Shown in pieces: positions 22,514 to 34,360 of a stretch of 64,000 nucleotides of DNA. Positions within the stretch are counted from its first letter, which is position 1; each line of letters begins with the position of its first letter. The stretch is taken from NCBI GenBank assembly GCA_022605425.2, contig JAKIMF020000011.1, forward strand, positions 558,001 to 622,000, given 5' to 3'. The notes under the pieces were generated by a model, which worked only from the letters and a program-made list of their open reading frames with translations, was not told the origin of the DNA and did not search any database. Origin of the DNA: Hamiltosporidium tvaerminnensis. Lineage: Eukaryota > Microsporidia > Dubosqiidae. A program made the position numbers and the translations under genes.

Positions 22514-22717
22514 ATTTTCATAAAATATAAATTTATAATTTATTTACTTCCAAGAGATAGAGGAACAGAAGAAATGAATCAATACTACGAGTCATATTTA
22601 TCCACTATTTTGAAATTCGAGTCTTTGTTTACAAGAGCTACCAGACCTGGTGCTTTTAAAGATAGAGCCAGCATCTATCAGAGATACCTTTTATCTGGGT
22701 GCCGCAGGAGAAGTTAG
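22514..22717 (+). pseudogene. Short coding-like island, possible element fragment
   Basis: An open frame from 22514 to a TAG at 22715-22717, with an ATG at 22574 (47 aa from there). The peptide from about 22550 on has normal protein-like composition ('RGTEEMNQYYESYL', 'FKDRASIYQRYLLSGC'), unlike the AT-biased junk frames around it, and local G+C is higher. No family was recognised. A gag-like fragment of a retroelement is one guess. It has no start motif and its AT-rich flanks show no continuation. Confidence 0.35.
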
Positions 22718-23548
22718 TAAATCGATATAAATTCAAGTTTATTTGTTGAGATACTTTAAATCATCAACAAAGAAAAAACCATCAATTAATCCAAATCGTG
22801 AAATTCGAGAAATATACTTTAATTAAATATTTAAGCTATTTATAAAGTCAAGTTCTAATTATATCCGGATTAAGGCTAAATTTTAAATTTGGTAATGTAC
22901 ATTTGATTTGTATAATGATGCCAATATAAAATATTTGCCGAATATTTAGATTTTAGTACTTTTTTATATGCAATCTAATAAAAACTTACAATAATTTATT
23001 TAATATATAATGAATACGCTTATAAATACTTTTATAAATTATATCTTAACCTTTTTAAAATTTAGCTTAGAATAATATATAAAATTTTTTTGTGAGGAAT
23101 TTCTCGGTATATCATTAATTTTATATTCTGTTGTAAATCTTATAATAGCATAGACCTTTTTATATGAATAACGCATAGTTTTTAAGAAGAAATTATTTGA
23201 AACATAAGTTCATAAGAAATTTAGTCATTCGACATGAAAAATATTTTTATTGGGTAAATTACTTTTAATTTTTGTTTGAAAAACCTAAGTTCATAAAAAA
23301 CAGAACTTTCGAAAAAAACCCTTCCAATAGTATGATTAGGATCATATATTATATTTAAAGTATCAATTTCGGTAATATATACAAATTTGTTGTGTTACAA
23401 ATTCTATATATTTTGTAAGACTTCGAAGTTTTAAATTGAAAAGAAAAATCACTTATTATCGTTCACTATTTCATTTTTACACTTTAATAAGAACTTACCG
23501 TCATATTTCTGATATGAAGATTCAAAATTCTTTCCTTTCCAGTTATTA

Positions 23549-23580
23549 AATAAAATATAATAAAATAAAATAAAATAAAA
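23549..23580. repeat. TAAAA microsatellite
   Basis: About six imperfect units of TAAAA/TAAAAT. A simple-sequence tract with no gene nearby. Confidence 0.7.
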
Positions 23581-24030
23581 ACAAATCAAAGACTTAGAAT
23601 TATCATCACTTCTAGAAAGTCGATCTTTAACCTGATTTTAAAATCTCGTGGCCGTATAAGAATATTGATTCCTGATATTTATTATGTGAAAAATATCAAT
23701 GTATTGATTAATAATTTTAAATCCACACGTGGGCTTGAAACATCTTTATATTTTTTTATATTAGTTAGGAAAAATATAATATTACAATTGAGCATAATTT
23801 TACTTTATTAGAAGCTACCTTTATTTTATTCAATCCGGCAGCTTTTAAATATTTTAATATGACATTTAAATTAATCCATATGTAAACTTTAAAATTTTAA
23901 TATATTGATATCACATAACCGAATACATTATGGTACATATTCTCAAAGCTTAATCTAATATAAAATTCAAAACGAGTACTTGTTCTGGGTATTTTTTGTT
24001 GCTTTTATATTCGCGAGTATTTCCGTTAGT

Positions 24031-24170
24031 GAAGGAATAATAACCACTTTAAAAACTATCCGCTTAGTAATCAGTGCGTAATCTTAATGTAAATTCGACT
24101 ATTTGATTTTTATTCTGATAAAAAAAGCACTTTAATTTTGGTTGATCTATAGAAATTTGTAGAAAAAAGA
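24031..24170 (+). repeat. Fragment of the family B/C head
   Basis: The words 'ataaccactttaaaaac', 'gcttagtaatcagtgcgtaa' and 'ttgatttttattc' align with the first 120 bp shared by families B and C. Neither the B body nor the C tail follows, so this is a truncated or diverged copy. Confidence 0.5.
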
Positions 24171-24730
24171 GAGAATCTGCCCAATAGGAAACCTTTTCGG
24201 ATATTTTTTAAGGTTTAAGTAAGCTATATTGAGCGAATGAGCGGATTGGTGGTTGACACTGTGCAAAAGCTTGGAGAACTTGTATTACTCACTCAGATTA
24301 AAATAAACTTGCTTGGAATACAAAAAAATATACACTTCGAAAAGCCAAGAAACTTATTGGAAACTTCTATTGTTGAAAACTCAAAGTTTATATAAATTTC
24401 ATAGTAGTCACAAATATATTTATTTTCCGGTGAAATAATTAGTTCAAAAGTATAGAATAAGTGGAATATGACTGGTCTAGGCGAGTCTAAACCTAATTTC
24501 GAACTCAAATTGCTTCTCACTCATCAAAATTACGAAAAATCGGCAAACACTAATCCATAGCATTCATTCAGCACATCTTTTAAATGACATCTTTGTTTTA
24601 TAGGCATACTTGAGATATTGATTCTCCTAGGACGAAATTTTCCTCTTTTAACCTAGAAATGTATTAATTTTATGAAAAAATTGTAACCTATGCTACTGTC
24701 TTAAAATCCTGTGATGACTAGTTAAATAAT

Positions 24731-25442
24731 TTATTTAAAAGTATCACATCTTTTTTAAAACAGTGGCAAGTGTTATATTTGTTTTTATGACATTAACGCA
24801 GTTCTGGGTTTAGCATAAATAACTACTAACCCACCCCTCCATCAGTACTCCAAGCGATACCTACGTCCCAAAGCCCTTTATTACCAAGTGTGTTGAACCT
24901 AATTAATAGGCGAGAAGGTTGCCCAGAGTTCGTCAATGTCTGTTGCATGGAGTGTGATCGAAGGCCGAAGCCCACCTGGCTCCTCCAAGACTTTGCAGCA
25001 TTCCCACTCACTCTACACTTTCTGAACACAATAATCTTCTAGCTAAGCTATATTTTGGAGATTTAGATGAGGTCCACCTAGACAGTGCAATGTCATACCA
25101 ACAGGTATAACCTGCTACTTAGCTCACAGCTTTTAATGGTTTTTTGTTTTATATCTACCAGGCGCTAAGTCTTCTAACCCGAGTGAGCAAAGCTAGGTTT
25201 CCTGCTTTTACATGGCAATTATCTACAAGTTAGCTGCCGTCTGCAATCTGGTTACATAAAAAACTACAAATAAATTTGTAGAAAAGGTTTCTATATTTTT
25301 TAATCCTCTCCTACTCATAACAACTCACATGAAACAACCGAAGATGTAGTGTGGTTTTATTCCCATCAAAAATCCAAACAATGATCTCACACCACTTTCC
25401 CACACTCATTGCCAAGCAGAAAGTTTTTTATGTAATTATCCA
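24731..25442 (-). repeat. Family B interspersed repeat (copy B2, inverted)
   Basis: Inverted relative to B1 at 3751-4476 and alignable over its entire length, with small indels. The two copies differ by many substitutions, so the insertions are not recent. A minus-strand frame at 24826-25029 inside it is not conserved in B1 and is not taken as a gene. Confidence 0.8.
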
Positions 25443-25544
25443 TATTCTACACTTGATTGAATAATATTATTGTAACCTCAGATATTTTCTTTAAATTTTT
25501 ATAAATCAAAAATATTGACAAAAAAAGCAGCTTAAAATTAAACC

Positions 25545-25808
25545 ATGAGTTGTATTTATAAAAAATTACTTGAAGTTAACCATAGTAGTGAATATAATGC
25601 AAATGTGCAAGAAGCTCCCAACCATTTAGTTTATATTCAAATGAAGCACATAAATACTAAAATTAAAAAAAACCATATTTACTTTCAAATAGATACTATA
25701 AAAATAATATATCTCAAAGCCCAATTATCAAAAATAGCTTATAAATATCATGGTAAAATCATCAAAATTAATTTGATAATGAGAAATAGAATACACTTTA
25801 TAAATTAG
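25545..25808 (+). CDS. Small hypothetical protein (87 aa), doubtful
   Basis: Open frame from an ATG at 25545 (preceded by only CC) to TAG at 25806. It is Lys/Ile/His-rich with no signal peptide, motif or recognised family. It lies directly after family B copy B2 and is followed by the convergent gene at 25896-26588. The N-terminal third has a balanced composition ('EVNHSSEYNANVQEAPNH'), which is the main reason for listing it. It may be a gene remnant. Confidence 0.3.
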   Translation: MSCIYKKLLEVNHSSEYNANVQEAPNHLVYIQMKHINTKIKKNHIYFQIDTIKIIYLKAQLSKIAYKYHGKIIKINLIMRNRIHFIN

Positions 25809-25895
25809 TCAAGGTAAATCTTACGTATAAAATAAAACTGTTTAAAATATTAAATTAAATATAGTGATTAAAAAGCGAGATATTTATTTTATTTC

Positions 25896-26588
25896 TCAAA
25901 ATTTATCCAAAATCATTTTCAAATTATCATTAAGCATACCTATAGTACTTTCAAAGTCTTGACAATGGTTGTCAGCGAATTTCAATACTAAAGTAAATAG
26001 TTTTTGACTTGCTCCGCATGCTTTCAATATATTTTCTATCTGAACAATAAAGATATGAAAAGAATTAATACTAGATTCACTAAAAGAACCTACTGCTTCA
26101 AATGAATGAATTATAAAATCAAAAATAGCAAAATTCAAATTTTTTTGCTGTATCTTGTTTGATAAATCTCTCATAGTTTTATTAAATAAATCAATCTCAA
26201 TTCTGATTCTGCTTATTCTATGATGGATTAGAAATAATGGAGAATTAGCATCAATAAATTTAAACCCTAGTCCTGGAATAAAAAAACCACCACATTTGTT
26301 TTTCCCAAAAAATTCTTTAGTATTTTCAATATTATTCAACACATTTACGAAATTTTCTTCATTCAATGTAGATGTGAATGATGTTGTATCAGAATCAATC
26401 ATTTCGAAAGTCGCCACGTCTTTAATATCTATAGTATCTCTATCCTTCGTAAAATCTTGATTATCATCAATGGCTTCATTAATCATTCTTTGTAGTGATT
26501 CATTCCTTAGACATTCTGAATTAGCTTTATTTGTTCCTTTAGTAATTTTTAAAATAAAAAATAATGTGACACGTAATAATTTTGACAT
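25896..26588 (-). CDS. Secreted hypothetical protein (230 aa)
   Basis: Unrecognised. The start is taken at the ATG at 26588; the longer frame begins with a TTG and lacks a signal. Residues 1-23 ('MSKLLRVTLFFILKITKG') resemble a signal peptide. Residues 25-80 are acidic and Ser/Thr-rich. Then 'KCGGFFIPGLGFKF' and a mainly helical C-terminal half with three further Cys follow. A CCC lies 8-10 nt upstream of the ATG (26597-26599 on plus), weaker in position than at UPF1. The architecture (signal peptide, polar linker, helical core) recalls the large paralogue pair, but no sequence similarity could be seen. Probably a lineage-specific secreted protein. Confidence 0.65.
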   Translation of the reverse strand: MSKLLRVTLFFILKITKGTNKANSECLRNESLQRMINEAIDDNQDFTKDRDTIDIKDVATFEMIDSDTTSFTSTLNEENFVNVLNNIENTKEFFGKNKCGGFFIPGLGFKFIDANSPLFLIHHRISRIRIEIDLFNKTMRDLSNKIQQKNLNFAIFDFIIHSFEAVGSFSESSINSFHIFIVQIENILKACGASQKLFTLVLKFADNHCQDFESTIGMLNDNLKMILDKF

Positions 26589-27132
26589 TTCTACGAGGGT
26601 ATGCTTCAATTTTATATTATATACTTTTAGAATTTTAAATTTTCCTTTTTTGGAAATTTTTATCGATATTGAATCTTGATATGACGATTAACTTTTTTCA
26701 AATTTTAAACATTTAGATTATATTGTTAGAAAAATTAATATTTTAAAAAATTAAATGCTAATTTTCTTTTGAAATAAGTTAATAAAATAATTTTAAGGAA
26801 TAAATCAAGCTATAGAAGTATAATCGGTTTATTGTTTCACAAAAAAACTTAAAGTTTTATCATCAAAGTTTCATAATATACTCTCTTTTATCGACAGGAC
26901 GATTACACTAAAATAACTTATTAGATGCTAAAATCACAAATTAATCAAACAAAACTCACAATAAAAAATTTAAGCTTTTTTTTAAGCTTCAAAACTTCTT
27001 TTATAATGAAAATGTGTTATACGAATGATTTAAGAAAAAAATGCATATACGGGCTCTATATTCCGTATGATTGCAATGTATTCTTTTTTGAACATTTCTT
27101 TCGGCGATTATATTTGGAATATAAATCAGTTA

Positions 27133-27358
27133 ATTGACTTACTTACTTATTTTATTCCTCTTTTACCATTCAGTGTCGAAGGTGAAAAAACAAAAGTTTC
27201 GATTCGTTTCTTTTAATCTATGTAACTCAAGATTATGAGAAATTGACTATAGAACCAGTGTATATATTCATCCACAAAGACAGCAATGAATTTCACACGA
27301 TTTGTACATATTCATTGCCAAGCAGAAATTTTTTAATGTGGTTATCTTTCTTCCACCT
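27133..27358 (-). repeat. Family C interspersed repeat (copy C2, inverted)
   Basis: The reverse complement shares with C1 and C3 the head 'tctgcttggcaatga', the words 'cttgagttacatagatt' and 'aaaagaaac', the 'cgacactga' block and the 'aaataagtaagtaagt' tail. Its tail therefore points towards lower coordinates. Confidence 0.75.
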
Positions 27359-27419
27359 ATAAATCAGTATGGTCATTATAAACGTATAAAAACTTTCATA
27401 AGTCAGATATATCCGAACC

Positions 27420-27640
27420 TTGACACACCGATATAAGAAATCACTCGAACATGACTATACCAGGCGTAAATATATATTGGTTAGATTCCCAAACTTAATT
27501 CTTCGATGCAGATGTATGTTTAAGTTTACAATACGCGATAGTAGACACTCGTTCCAAGAAATTTTTGAACGGTATGCGATGATAGAAGTGAATACAGGAA
27601 TAAAAACCGATGTCAATATATAGAAAAATAGACACAATAA
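27420..27640 (+). pseudogene. Retroelement-like fragment, paralogous to 51740-51830
   Basis: An open stretch whose end reads 'FQEIFERYAMIEVNTG' before a stop. The DNA from about 27548 to 27613 aligns at roughly 65% by eye with about 51749-51815 ('tttttgaa', 'tatgc', 'ataaaaactga' words in register). Two diverged copies of a coding-like sequence suggest a mobile element. The peptide recalls the segment just upstream of reverse transcriptase in Ty3-like elements, but this is a weak resemblance. Confidence 0.35.
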
Positions 27641-30600
27641 TTTTTTTTTAGATACGAGTGAAAATAAGTGAAAATGCTTTGAATCGATAACTATTTTCAG
27701 TACTCCTTTCAAATAGTCAAAACTGCCAAAAATTCAAAACTATGGCCTATTAACTGATGTAGACCCTGTTATAAATGTAGTATTGGGATAATTTCTTAAG
27801 TGATATCCGAGACGGTATTATGCCAAAATACAAGAAAGCATGCCCGAAAAGAGCAAATACCCAAGGATGTAGAAGCATACATTTGGTTTATAGTACTTGG
27901 GACGAGAGTTAAAACAATTTCTTTTGATTGCAACAGGACTTCGGTTGTGACCGAATTCCAAAGCTAATTGAGAGTATTGGTCAATGGGTATTTTTGAAAA
28001 GGCTAAAGAACATCATCCCACACCCTTTTATAATACAACGGTAATGAATAAGATGGTTAGTGCCAAGCATAAACAAAAATAGAAAAGCATCTCTTATTCT
28101 AACAGAAGAACTGCATTAGAAAGCTCAAATTAAATATAAACGAATTTTTAGATTTTGAAGTAGAAATTGATAGTTGGTGAAGTAGAAGGAATGCATAAAA
28201 GTGTAGAAATAATTTTAACAAGAATTTTATAAAATTGATTTACTATTTTAATATATCAAATAAGCTTCAACCAATTTACAATCAAGTCATAAACCACAAG
28301 ATTCTTTGCCCAAATTTTTTTTCCGTTGTAGGTGCATTTGAAACTCGTGTATTTTTTTAATATTTTTTCCTTACCTTTGCTTAAATATTTATTTTATTGT
28401 ATTTAAGTACTTTTTTATTGTATACTGATTGTATAAAACCCAATTCTTTTCGTTCTAATTCTTTAATTCAAATTTTTAACTCAAAATTGTAAATTGAATT
28501 CTTATTATTTATAATGAAATATTTTTGAAAATGGAACTTTATTATAAGATATAGCGATGAAGAATCTTACAACCAGCAGTCATCCTATTTATATCTGGTC
28601 CGGTTTATAGTGCCAAATTTCGTTTTATCCAAAATAATTTATAAAAACCCATTTTCGCATATTATAAATCCAAATTTACTTATTATACTGATATTAGAAT
28701 TTTATATTTACTTGATTGATTGTTTAACACCTGCGTTTTCAGTAGAGTGCCATATAGTGATAATTTAGGTTATTTGTAAATCGAATCTTCTTGTATTAAA
28801 TGCTTAGATGCGGTAACTTCACAATCTATTCAGTCTCGAATTTGATTCATATCCTCGACACACATAAATCTTATATATTTTAAACAATCAATTGCTTAAA
28901 CTTTTTTGAATTATATGAAGATCTAGCTACACATTATAGTATTCTAGATATAATACCTATAACGCAGAACAATTATTCTATAAATTATTTACTTATGATG
29001 AATTTTCAGATAACTAAGCTAATAATTCATAATTTATTGGTTTAGAAAATAGCAATTAAATCAAAAATTTAACTAAGATTCATTATGTTCTAGTTCAATC
29101 TCTAACCCAAAACAAAACTATGATTTATTTCATAAAGTTGTTATTTGAATCTTTTAACGAAACCTAATTTCTAACTATAAATTTTGGGTATTTCAAATAT
29201 AGGTTAATGTCTATTTTTCAAGCATACTTGAATCAATTAAGGTCGAGAGAAGCAAAATGAGTACCATCATCAAACCATTTAACCTGAAAAATAAGTATAA
29301 AGCATATGTGAATTATTTCCAATTAATTTCCGAATTTTCCAACATTCTTTATAATATAAAAAACCATGAGATATTTCAGACTTAGACCAAATCTCATATA
29401 TAATCTATATTAAAATCCTTTTTACGCGCTCTGGTCGTTCATTGTCTCTATGAATAAAAAAGTGCAACAAGTTTAAGACGATAAATTGACCTGATACAGC
29501 TTTCTACTGATTTTTTGCTTTGTTAAAAAAATTTATAATGATTTCTTGTTCTAATTTTTAAGTGACCAATTTTTATCTTAAAAACTCTGCTTGAATAAAT
29601 GTTGTAGTACTATAGAGCAAGATTTTACTATTTCTAAAATTTTGCTTGCCTGTTTTTCGGGTTAATATTACCTTCTTTTTCTTAGATGGTCTAAGAATTC
29701 CAGAGGTATATGTTACGCCAAAGACCCTCTTGGTGGCTTAAAAAATGTTCAATATATATGAATAATCACTCTCTAGATGTTGGTATACACGTATGTTGTT
29801 TGGTAAAGAAGGAATACCCTGGTCTTCGCGCAAACTAATTGAACCATCTAGATAAATACCTTTATCTAAACTACCATCGAAACTAGTTGATCCGAATTTT
29901 TATTATTTAAACTTTCTTGGTTATTAAATTTTCTGAAGAATTTTCTGTTTTTTAAAGAATCTATTCTTGTTACCGCATTTCAATATAATACAATGACGCA
30001 TTTTATACTAATTTTTTGTTTATCTTCAGTGTTTTCAATCTTTCACATTTAAAGAGCCCAGTTATCTTTAAAGAGTATAATTTATAATACTTTTTACAAA
30101 ATTATTTGTTATTATTTGCAAGATTCTTTAATTTTTGATTACAAAGAAATCTAATCTTCTTTCTGAAGCAAGCAGCTGGATATAATCTATAATAGAAAAA
30201 AAAATTCTGCAGCACAACTTAGGTGTTTCTAGAGTATTTTCCTTTTATATTTTTTTCGATTGAGCTTAAGCTAAACAAATCAACTGTTAACACAAAGGAA
30301 AAATTTGCTCTATGCAATTTTTTTTCGAAGTGTTCGTGGATCTATTTTCTGTTTGTCTTTAAAAATCGAATCCTATTTATATGCTGACTTGTGACTTATT
30401 TTCAATTTCATAAAATATACATGAGCTTATATTCTACTTTCAATTTTTAGGCGATCTATTTTTAAGGAGTTTTAGCTGAACTATGATTGAAGAATATCAA
30501 AGCTTGCTTTAAGTATTTTCAGAAGCACTATTTTTGAGCTGTTTTCTCGGTTTTTTTTACTAGTAATCTTTACTTTCCTCTTTAAGTTGCTCGTCTTTTG

Positions 30601-30788
30601 GCACTGATTCGTTAATTTGCTTATACTTTACAAAAAAAAATCGATGAACTTAATTCGAATTTCGTTTTATTATCATATGAAAAAGATCATTGTGAGATTT
30701 TAACTTATCGGCTCGTATTCCTTTGCATACATAATATCTTGAAAATTTCATGAATATTTTCATATAGTATTGTAAGCTTCTTTTCCTA

Positions 30789-31008
30789 CCATGCCGGATG
30801 CAGAATTAGTTTGGATTATTCTCTGCTTATCGTAAAAGGAGACTATTAGAGACTGGCTCTTCGGGTTGGATTGGGCGTAGATCTAACAACTCACACTTTA
30901 AAACCCCCTTGTTATGAAACCCGAAAATGTAAATAGACCCACCGGAAAAAGACCGTGGTCTTTTACAGAGAGCGGCCAAGGCTCTTGCAGGGCTGTAGTG
31001 CTGATGTT
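30789..31008 (+). repeat. Family A interspersed repeat (copy A2)
   Basis: Begins 'catgccggatgcagaatt', then 'gcttatcgtaaaaggag', 'gggcgtagatctaacaac', 'aaacccgaaaatgtaaa', 'agcggccaaggct' and 'ggctgtagtgctgatg'. Diverged from A1 and A3. The hairpin seen in the other copies is partly broken here. Confidence 0.75.
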
Positions 31009-32677
31009 AAGTGTAGGCTTCATGATAATAGAGTCAAAATATTATTAATTATTGATGTTTATGTTTAAAATAAGGGCTCATGTTGCTTCTCTCCATGTAT
31101 GAGCGCCTCTCTTTCGTTATTTCTAATCCGGGTATTGATTTTAATTGTACCTTTTATTTTTACATATTCACCTTATTAACATGCCTTTATGTTCTATTTA
31201 CTCCTGTTAGTCCTATACAACACCCGATTTCACACACTTTTACCTTATTTGAATAACCAATAAAATCTTGATTCTATCAGTCTTTTAAATTAATCAGAAC
31301 GTGTTAAATATTAGTGTGATTCAATAAAATTTGTTAATGTTCATTATGTATATTTATTTTGTCACTTTGTGATTTTGCTGTGGAAAACTTTTTAAATCAA
31401 AAGCATATCGAAAGCTTTTAGATACTTACACTGCTCTCCGTACCCAAAGTATAGAGGTATTTATATCTTTAAATTCTGCTTTTTTTGCTCCTTTTTATGA
31501 ATTTTCATTTCGTATACATATTTCGAAATAAAATTACTCAAATCTCGAAGAAAATAACATATAAAGCAGAAAAAAATATATTTAGAATATTTGTACAATA
31601 CTAGACATAAATTGCAGATATATACCCATTAAAATGAAATATTAAGTTATTATCAATGTGATTGACGCTTAAACAAACATCGGGATTTGTTTAGATTAGC
31701 AAAAAGACTTTACAGTCAGTTAAAGACTCTTTTAAATTTCCGTTTGATAACATCGAGTTTAGGAGTAATATAATATGCCACGACTTATGTTTTAAAGACA
31801 TACTTCTCGAAACCTCTTGACTTGAATAACCCTAAAGATTACATATAATACTATATCATACAGAAAAAGCAAATATAATTTTAACGTTAAATCAAATTCA
31901 AAGTATAGCTGTTAAAAAAATGCAAAGACTTTGAAAAAGATGATTTGAGTAACCAATACGGTCTTCGTGTATATATCAGCGCGTACACAATGTAAAAATG
32001 AAATCAAAATAAAGTTTTTTTTCTTAGAGCCAGGTTTTTATAAATACTCGCCCGAAGCATGAGTACAGAGAAACTAACTATATCACGTTTTATTGTAGTA
32101 GATGTCTGATTTATTTTAGTAAAAATGCAAAGCATTAATTACAGAGTCCGTGATTGCCTTTAAAACACATGTCTATTATTTGAGTTGGAAACAACCTAAC
32201 TATTATAATAGCCAATAATATCCGATACCGTGAAAATTTTCTGCTGGGGTACTCTAAATCTTAAATTCAGGAAGCAAATTATGACAAACAAAATTCGAAT
32301 TCCATATCGAGTTATAATCTCATAGAGCCATAGTCTTAATTTAAAAAAGCTTTCGAACAAAAAAAAATGAAAGAGCTCATTTAATAGTTTAAATTAATTG
32401 AATTTCTATCCCTAAGTTATTTTGATGTTTACTAAGTTTAGGTAATAAAAATATGGAAGTTGCATTATATAGTTTTCAATTAAATAGTAAAGCACACTTA
32501 TATTTATTTTTTTACGAATTGAATTTATATGAATTATATTATGTGAAATACAGTATATAATTTTTCAAAAAAATAGGAAGGAAAATAAATGATTTAACTA
32601 TCTAAAAAAAATTGAAAAATCTCTTCTAAATTTAGAAAAAAAGAATAGTTTATTTGTTCAAACCAAAGTTTTTTTTT

Positions 32678-32776
32678 AAGGTTTAGTATTGGAAATAAAG
32701 GGAGATTGTAAAAAAATAGTATAAATGACAAGATATATAATTAAATTAAAAACAAAGAAGGTTAGTATTGGAAATA
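32678..32776 (+). repeat. Short direct repeat beside the primase-helicase element
   Basis: A word of about 19 bp, 'aaggttagtattggaaataa' (the first copy has one extra t), occurs at 32678-32697 and again at 32758-32776. The second copy ends about 70 bp outside the left terminal repeat. It could be a local tandem duplication or part of the element's landing site. Confidence 0.6.
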
Positions 32777-32844
32777 ATGAGTGGATTTACGAACATAGGG
32801 GGAAGCCTTTGATCGCTATATAAGAATATGAGGGATTATCTGTA

Positions 32845-32901
32845 TAAAAACAGATCTCCCTCGAAAAAAAAGGATCCCTTTAAACAAAAATTAACTAAAA
32901 A
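32845..32901 (+). repeat. Left terminal inverted repeat
   Basis: Contains in order 'taaaaac', a gatct/ccctcga core, an A8 run, 'ggatcccttta', and 'aaaattaactaaaaa'. The reverse complement of 35907-35964 matches with a few substitutions and one-base indels, including A8 versus A9. Outside it the flanks no longer match, apart from a possible 'g' and 'taaaaac' edge. Confidence 0.85.
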
Positions 32902-32929
32902 TCAAAAATAAAAGAACTTCAAACACCTT

Positions 32930-34360
32930 TTAATTGAATTCGTTTAAGTTATCAGAAACGATTTTTAGATTCTTAAAGACTCTTATGGACTTTCTGTCAG
33001 CTGAACGCGTATGAGATTCATCGAGATTGAACTTGGCTTTAACATAGCTTTTGAATTCAGTAAACTTTGTACTATATTCTGGTTTTCTACAAACATCCTT
33101 TGAAGTATGTTCAGTGTCAAGTTCGTGATACATACAATAAACTTCAAAGAACGTGATGTAGCCATCTGTAGCTTCTTGTATAACATTTTCAAGAAACTTC
33201 ACAAAAGCCTTAAGTTCTCCGAATGCATAGGATAAATATCTCAAAAAAGTAGTTGGAATCTGCAGTTCTTTATTTATTGGCTCTTTTAAAATTAGTTGTA
33301 ATAGGCCTAGTCCTATTGCATGTCTTACAGATTCATTGGATAATTCAAGATGGTTTTTTATATTTTCTTTTATCGACAGATTCTTAGCAAAGTAAATGTA
33401 CTTCATTCTTCTTTCTAAAGCATAATCTACCACTGCCGAAAATTTAGGTAGGTTTTTACCAACGAATAACAGTCTAGTTTTGAAAGGGAAAGTAACTGGG
33501 TTAGCATATAGTGATCCTACCGTGATTCTTTCATACTTAGCAGGCCTTTTAATAATATCGACCCGAAGTATTTGAGAATCGTATTCCGCAACAACACCAA
33601 TCCTACAATTCCTGAGGTTTACAAAAAAGCGATTCATCGCTGAAGTTTTTGATTTTGACAGAGCTTTGACTGGTAAGTCACCAACTAAATTCTTTAAGGC
33701 TATTCTAAGCATGTTTATAAAAGTTTTTTTTCCGTTGGCACCTTCACCTATTAAGAAATACACTTTATCATTCGAATCATCAAATAATATTATTCTTAGT
33801 TCATTCAATACATATTCAATTTCACATTCATTTTTGAAGATGTTGTCAAGGAATAAATACGCTACTTTTTTATGATCTGAAAATAAAAGATCTTGTTCAG
33901 TAAAAGGTAGTGTGATGCTTATATAGTCGTCCAATTGGGTTTCTCTTATTCTTCTTAGTTCTGAGTCGAAAACACCTTTTTTTAGAGGGAGTAACTTAAA
34001 CTTAGTATTGAATTCCAAACCTTTTTCTTCGTCCCTGATATAAGGAAATAAAACAGACATAGTTGATTTGAGGAATCTGGGTGATTGAAGGCGTAAGCGC
34101 ATGGTACGATACTTAGTAAAGAGTCTATCTTGACAATCCTTAGCTGCATGCTGAGCTTTCAATAACTTCCGCGAACCATCCAATCCTTTAAGAAATTGTT
34201 CAGACAGATATGCTAAGATTCCAAGAGTTGCTTCCTTGTTGTACTCTTTGTATATGTTGTTAATATTTGCAACATATAAATTATCTCCAACCACAATAGC
34301 TCTTCCGTTAAATACCACCTTTAAGAACCTAGCAAACAACACAGGTGTAGGTGAATCCAT
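32930..34360 (-). CDS. D5-type superfamily 3 helicase (second ORF of the element)
   Basis: Predicted hexameric 3'-5' DNA helicase that unwinds the template ahead of the primase, 476 aa from the ATG at 34360. A D5_N-like helical region lies at about 120-200. Walker A 'GEGANGKKTF' is at 205-214, a Walker B-type 'GVVAEYDS' at 255-262, motif C 'LLFVGKNLPKF' with its Asn at about 297-307, and an arginine-finger-like 'ERRMKYIYF' at 316-324, all in the usual spacing. The frame overlaps the primase ORF by 40 nt in the -1 register and is open for only about 20 nt before its ATG. It may be made by -1 frameshifting, by re-initiation, or may be one gene split by a one-base indel. In relatives the two domains are normally one polypeptide. 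The stop lies 28 nt from the left terminal repeat. Confidence 0.85.
   Translation of the reverse strand: MDSPTPVLFARFLKVVFNGRAIVVGDNLYVANINNIYKEYNKEATLGILAYLSEQFLKGLDGSRKLLKAQHAAKDCQDRLFTKYRTMRLRLQSPRFLKSTMSVLFPYIRDEEKGLEFNTKFKLLPLKKGVFDSELRRIRETQLDDYISITLPFTEQDLLFSDHKKVAYLFLDNIFKNECEIEYVLNELRIILFDDSNDKVYFLIGEGANGKKTFINMLRIALKNLVGDLPVKALSKSKTSAMNRFFVNLRNCRIGVVAEYDSQILRVDIIKRPAKYERITVGSLYANPVTFPFKTRLLFVGKNLPKFSAVVDYALERRMKYIYFAKNLSIKENIKNHLELSNESVRHAIGLGLLQLILKEPINKELQIPTTFLRYLSYAFGELKAFVKFLENVIQEATDGYITFFEVYCMYHELDTEHTSKDVCRKPEYSTKFTEFKSYVKAKFNLDESHTRSADRKSIRVFKNLKIVSDNLNEFN

Larger units (their letters stand above)
18773..25544. other. Gene-poor region with repeats
   Basis: No complete gene is supported in 6.8 kb. 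Identifiable content: family A copy at about 19386-19612, a short coding-like island at 22514-22717, a TAAAA microsatellite at about 23549-23580, a fragment of the family B/C head at about 24031-24170 and family B copy at about 24731-25442. The stretch 20.2-21.5 kb is less AT-rich and shows broken frames on both strands, probably an old mobile element that could not be identified. Confidence 0.5.
26610..32844. other. Gene-poor region with repeats and retroelement debris
   Basis: No complete gene. Contents: family C copy C2 (27133-27358, minus), retroelement-like debris at about 27420-27640, family A copy A2 (30789-31008) and a short direct repeat next to the primase-helicase element (32678-32697 and 32758-32776). 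The rest is AT-rich with short broken frames. Confidence 0.5.

Noticed and set aside
24826-25029. 67-aa minus-strand frame within family B copy B2
   Set aside because: The same frame is broken in copy B1, so it is not conserved coding sequence.
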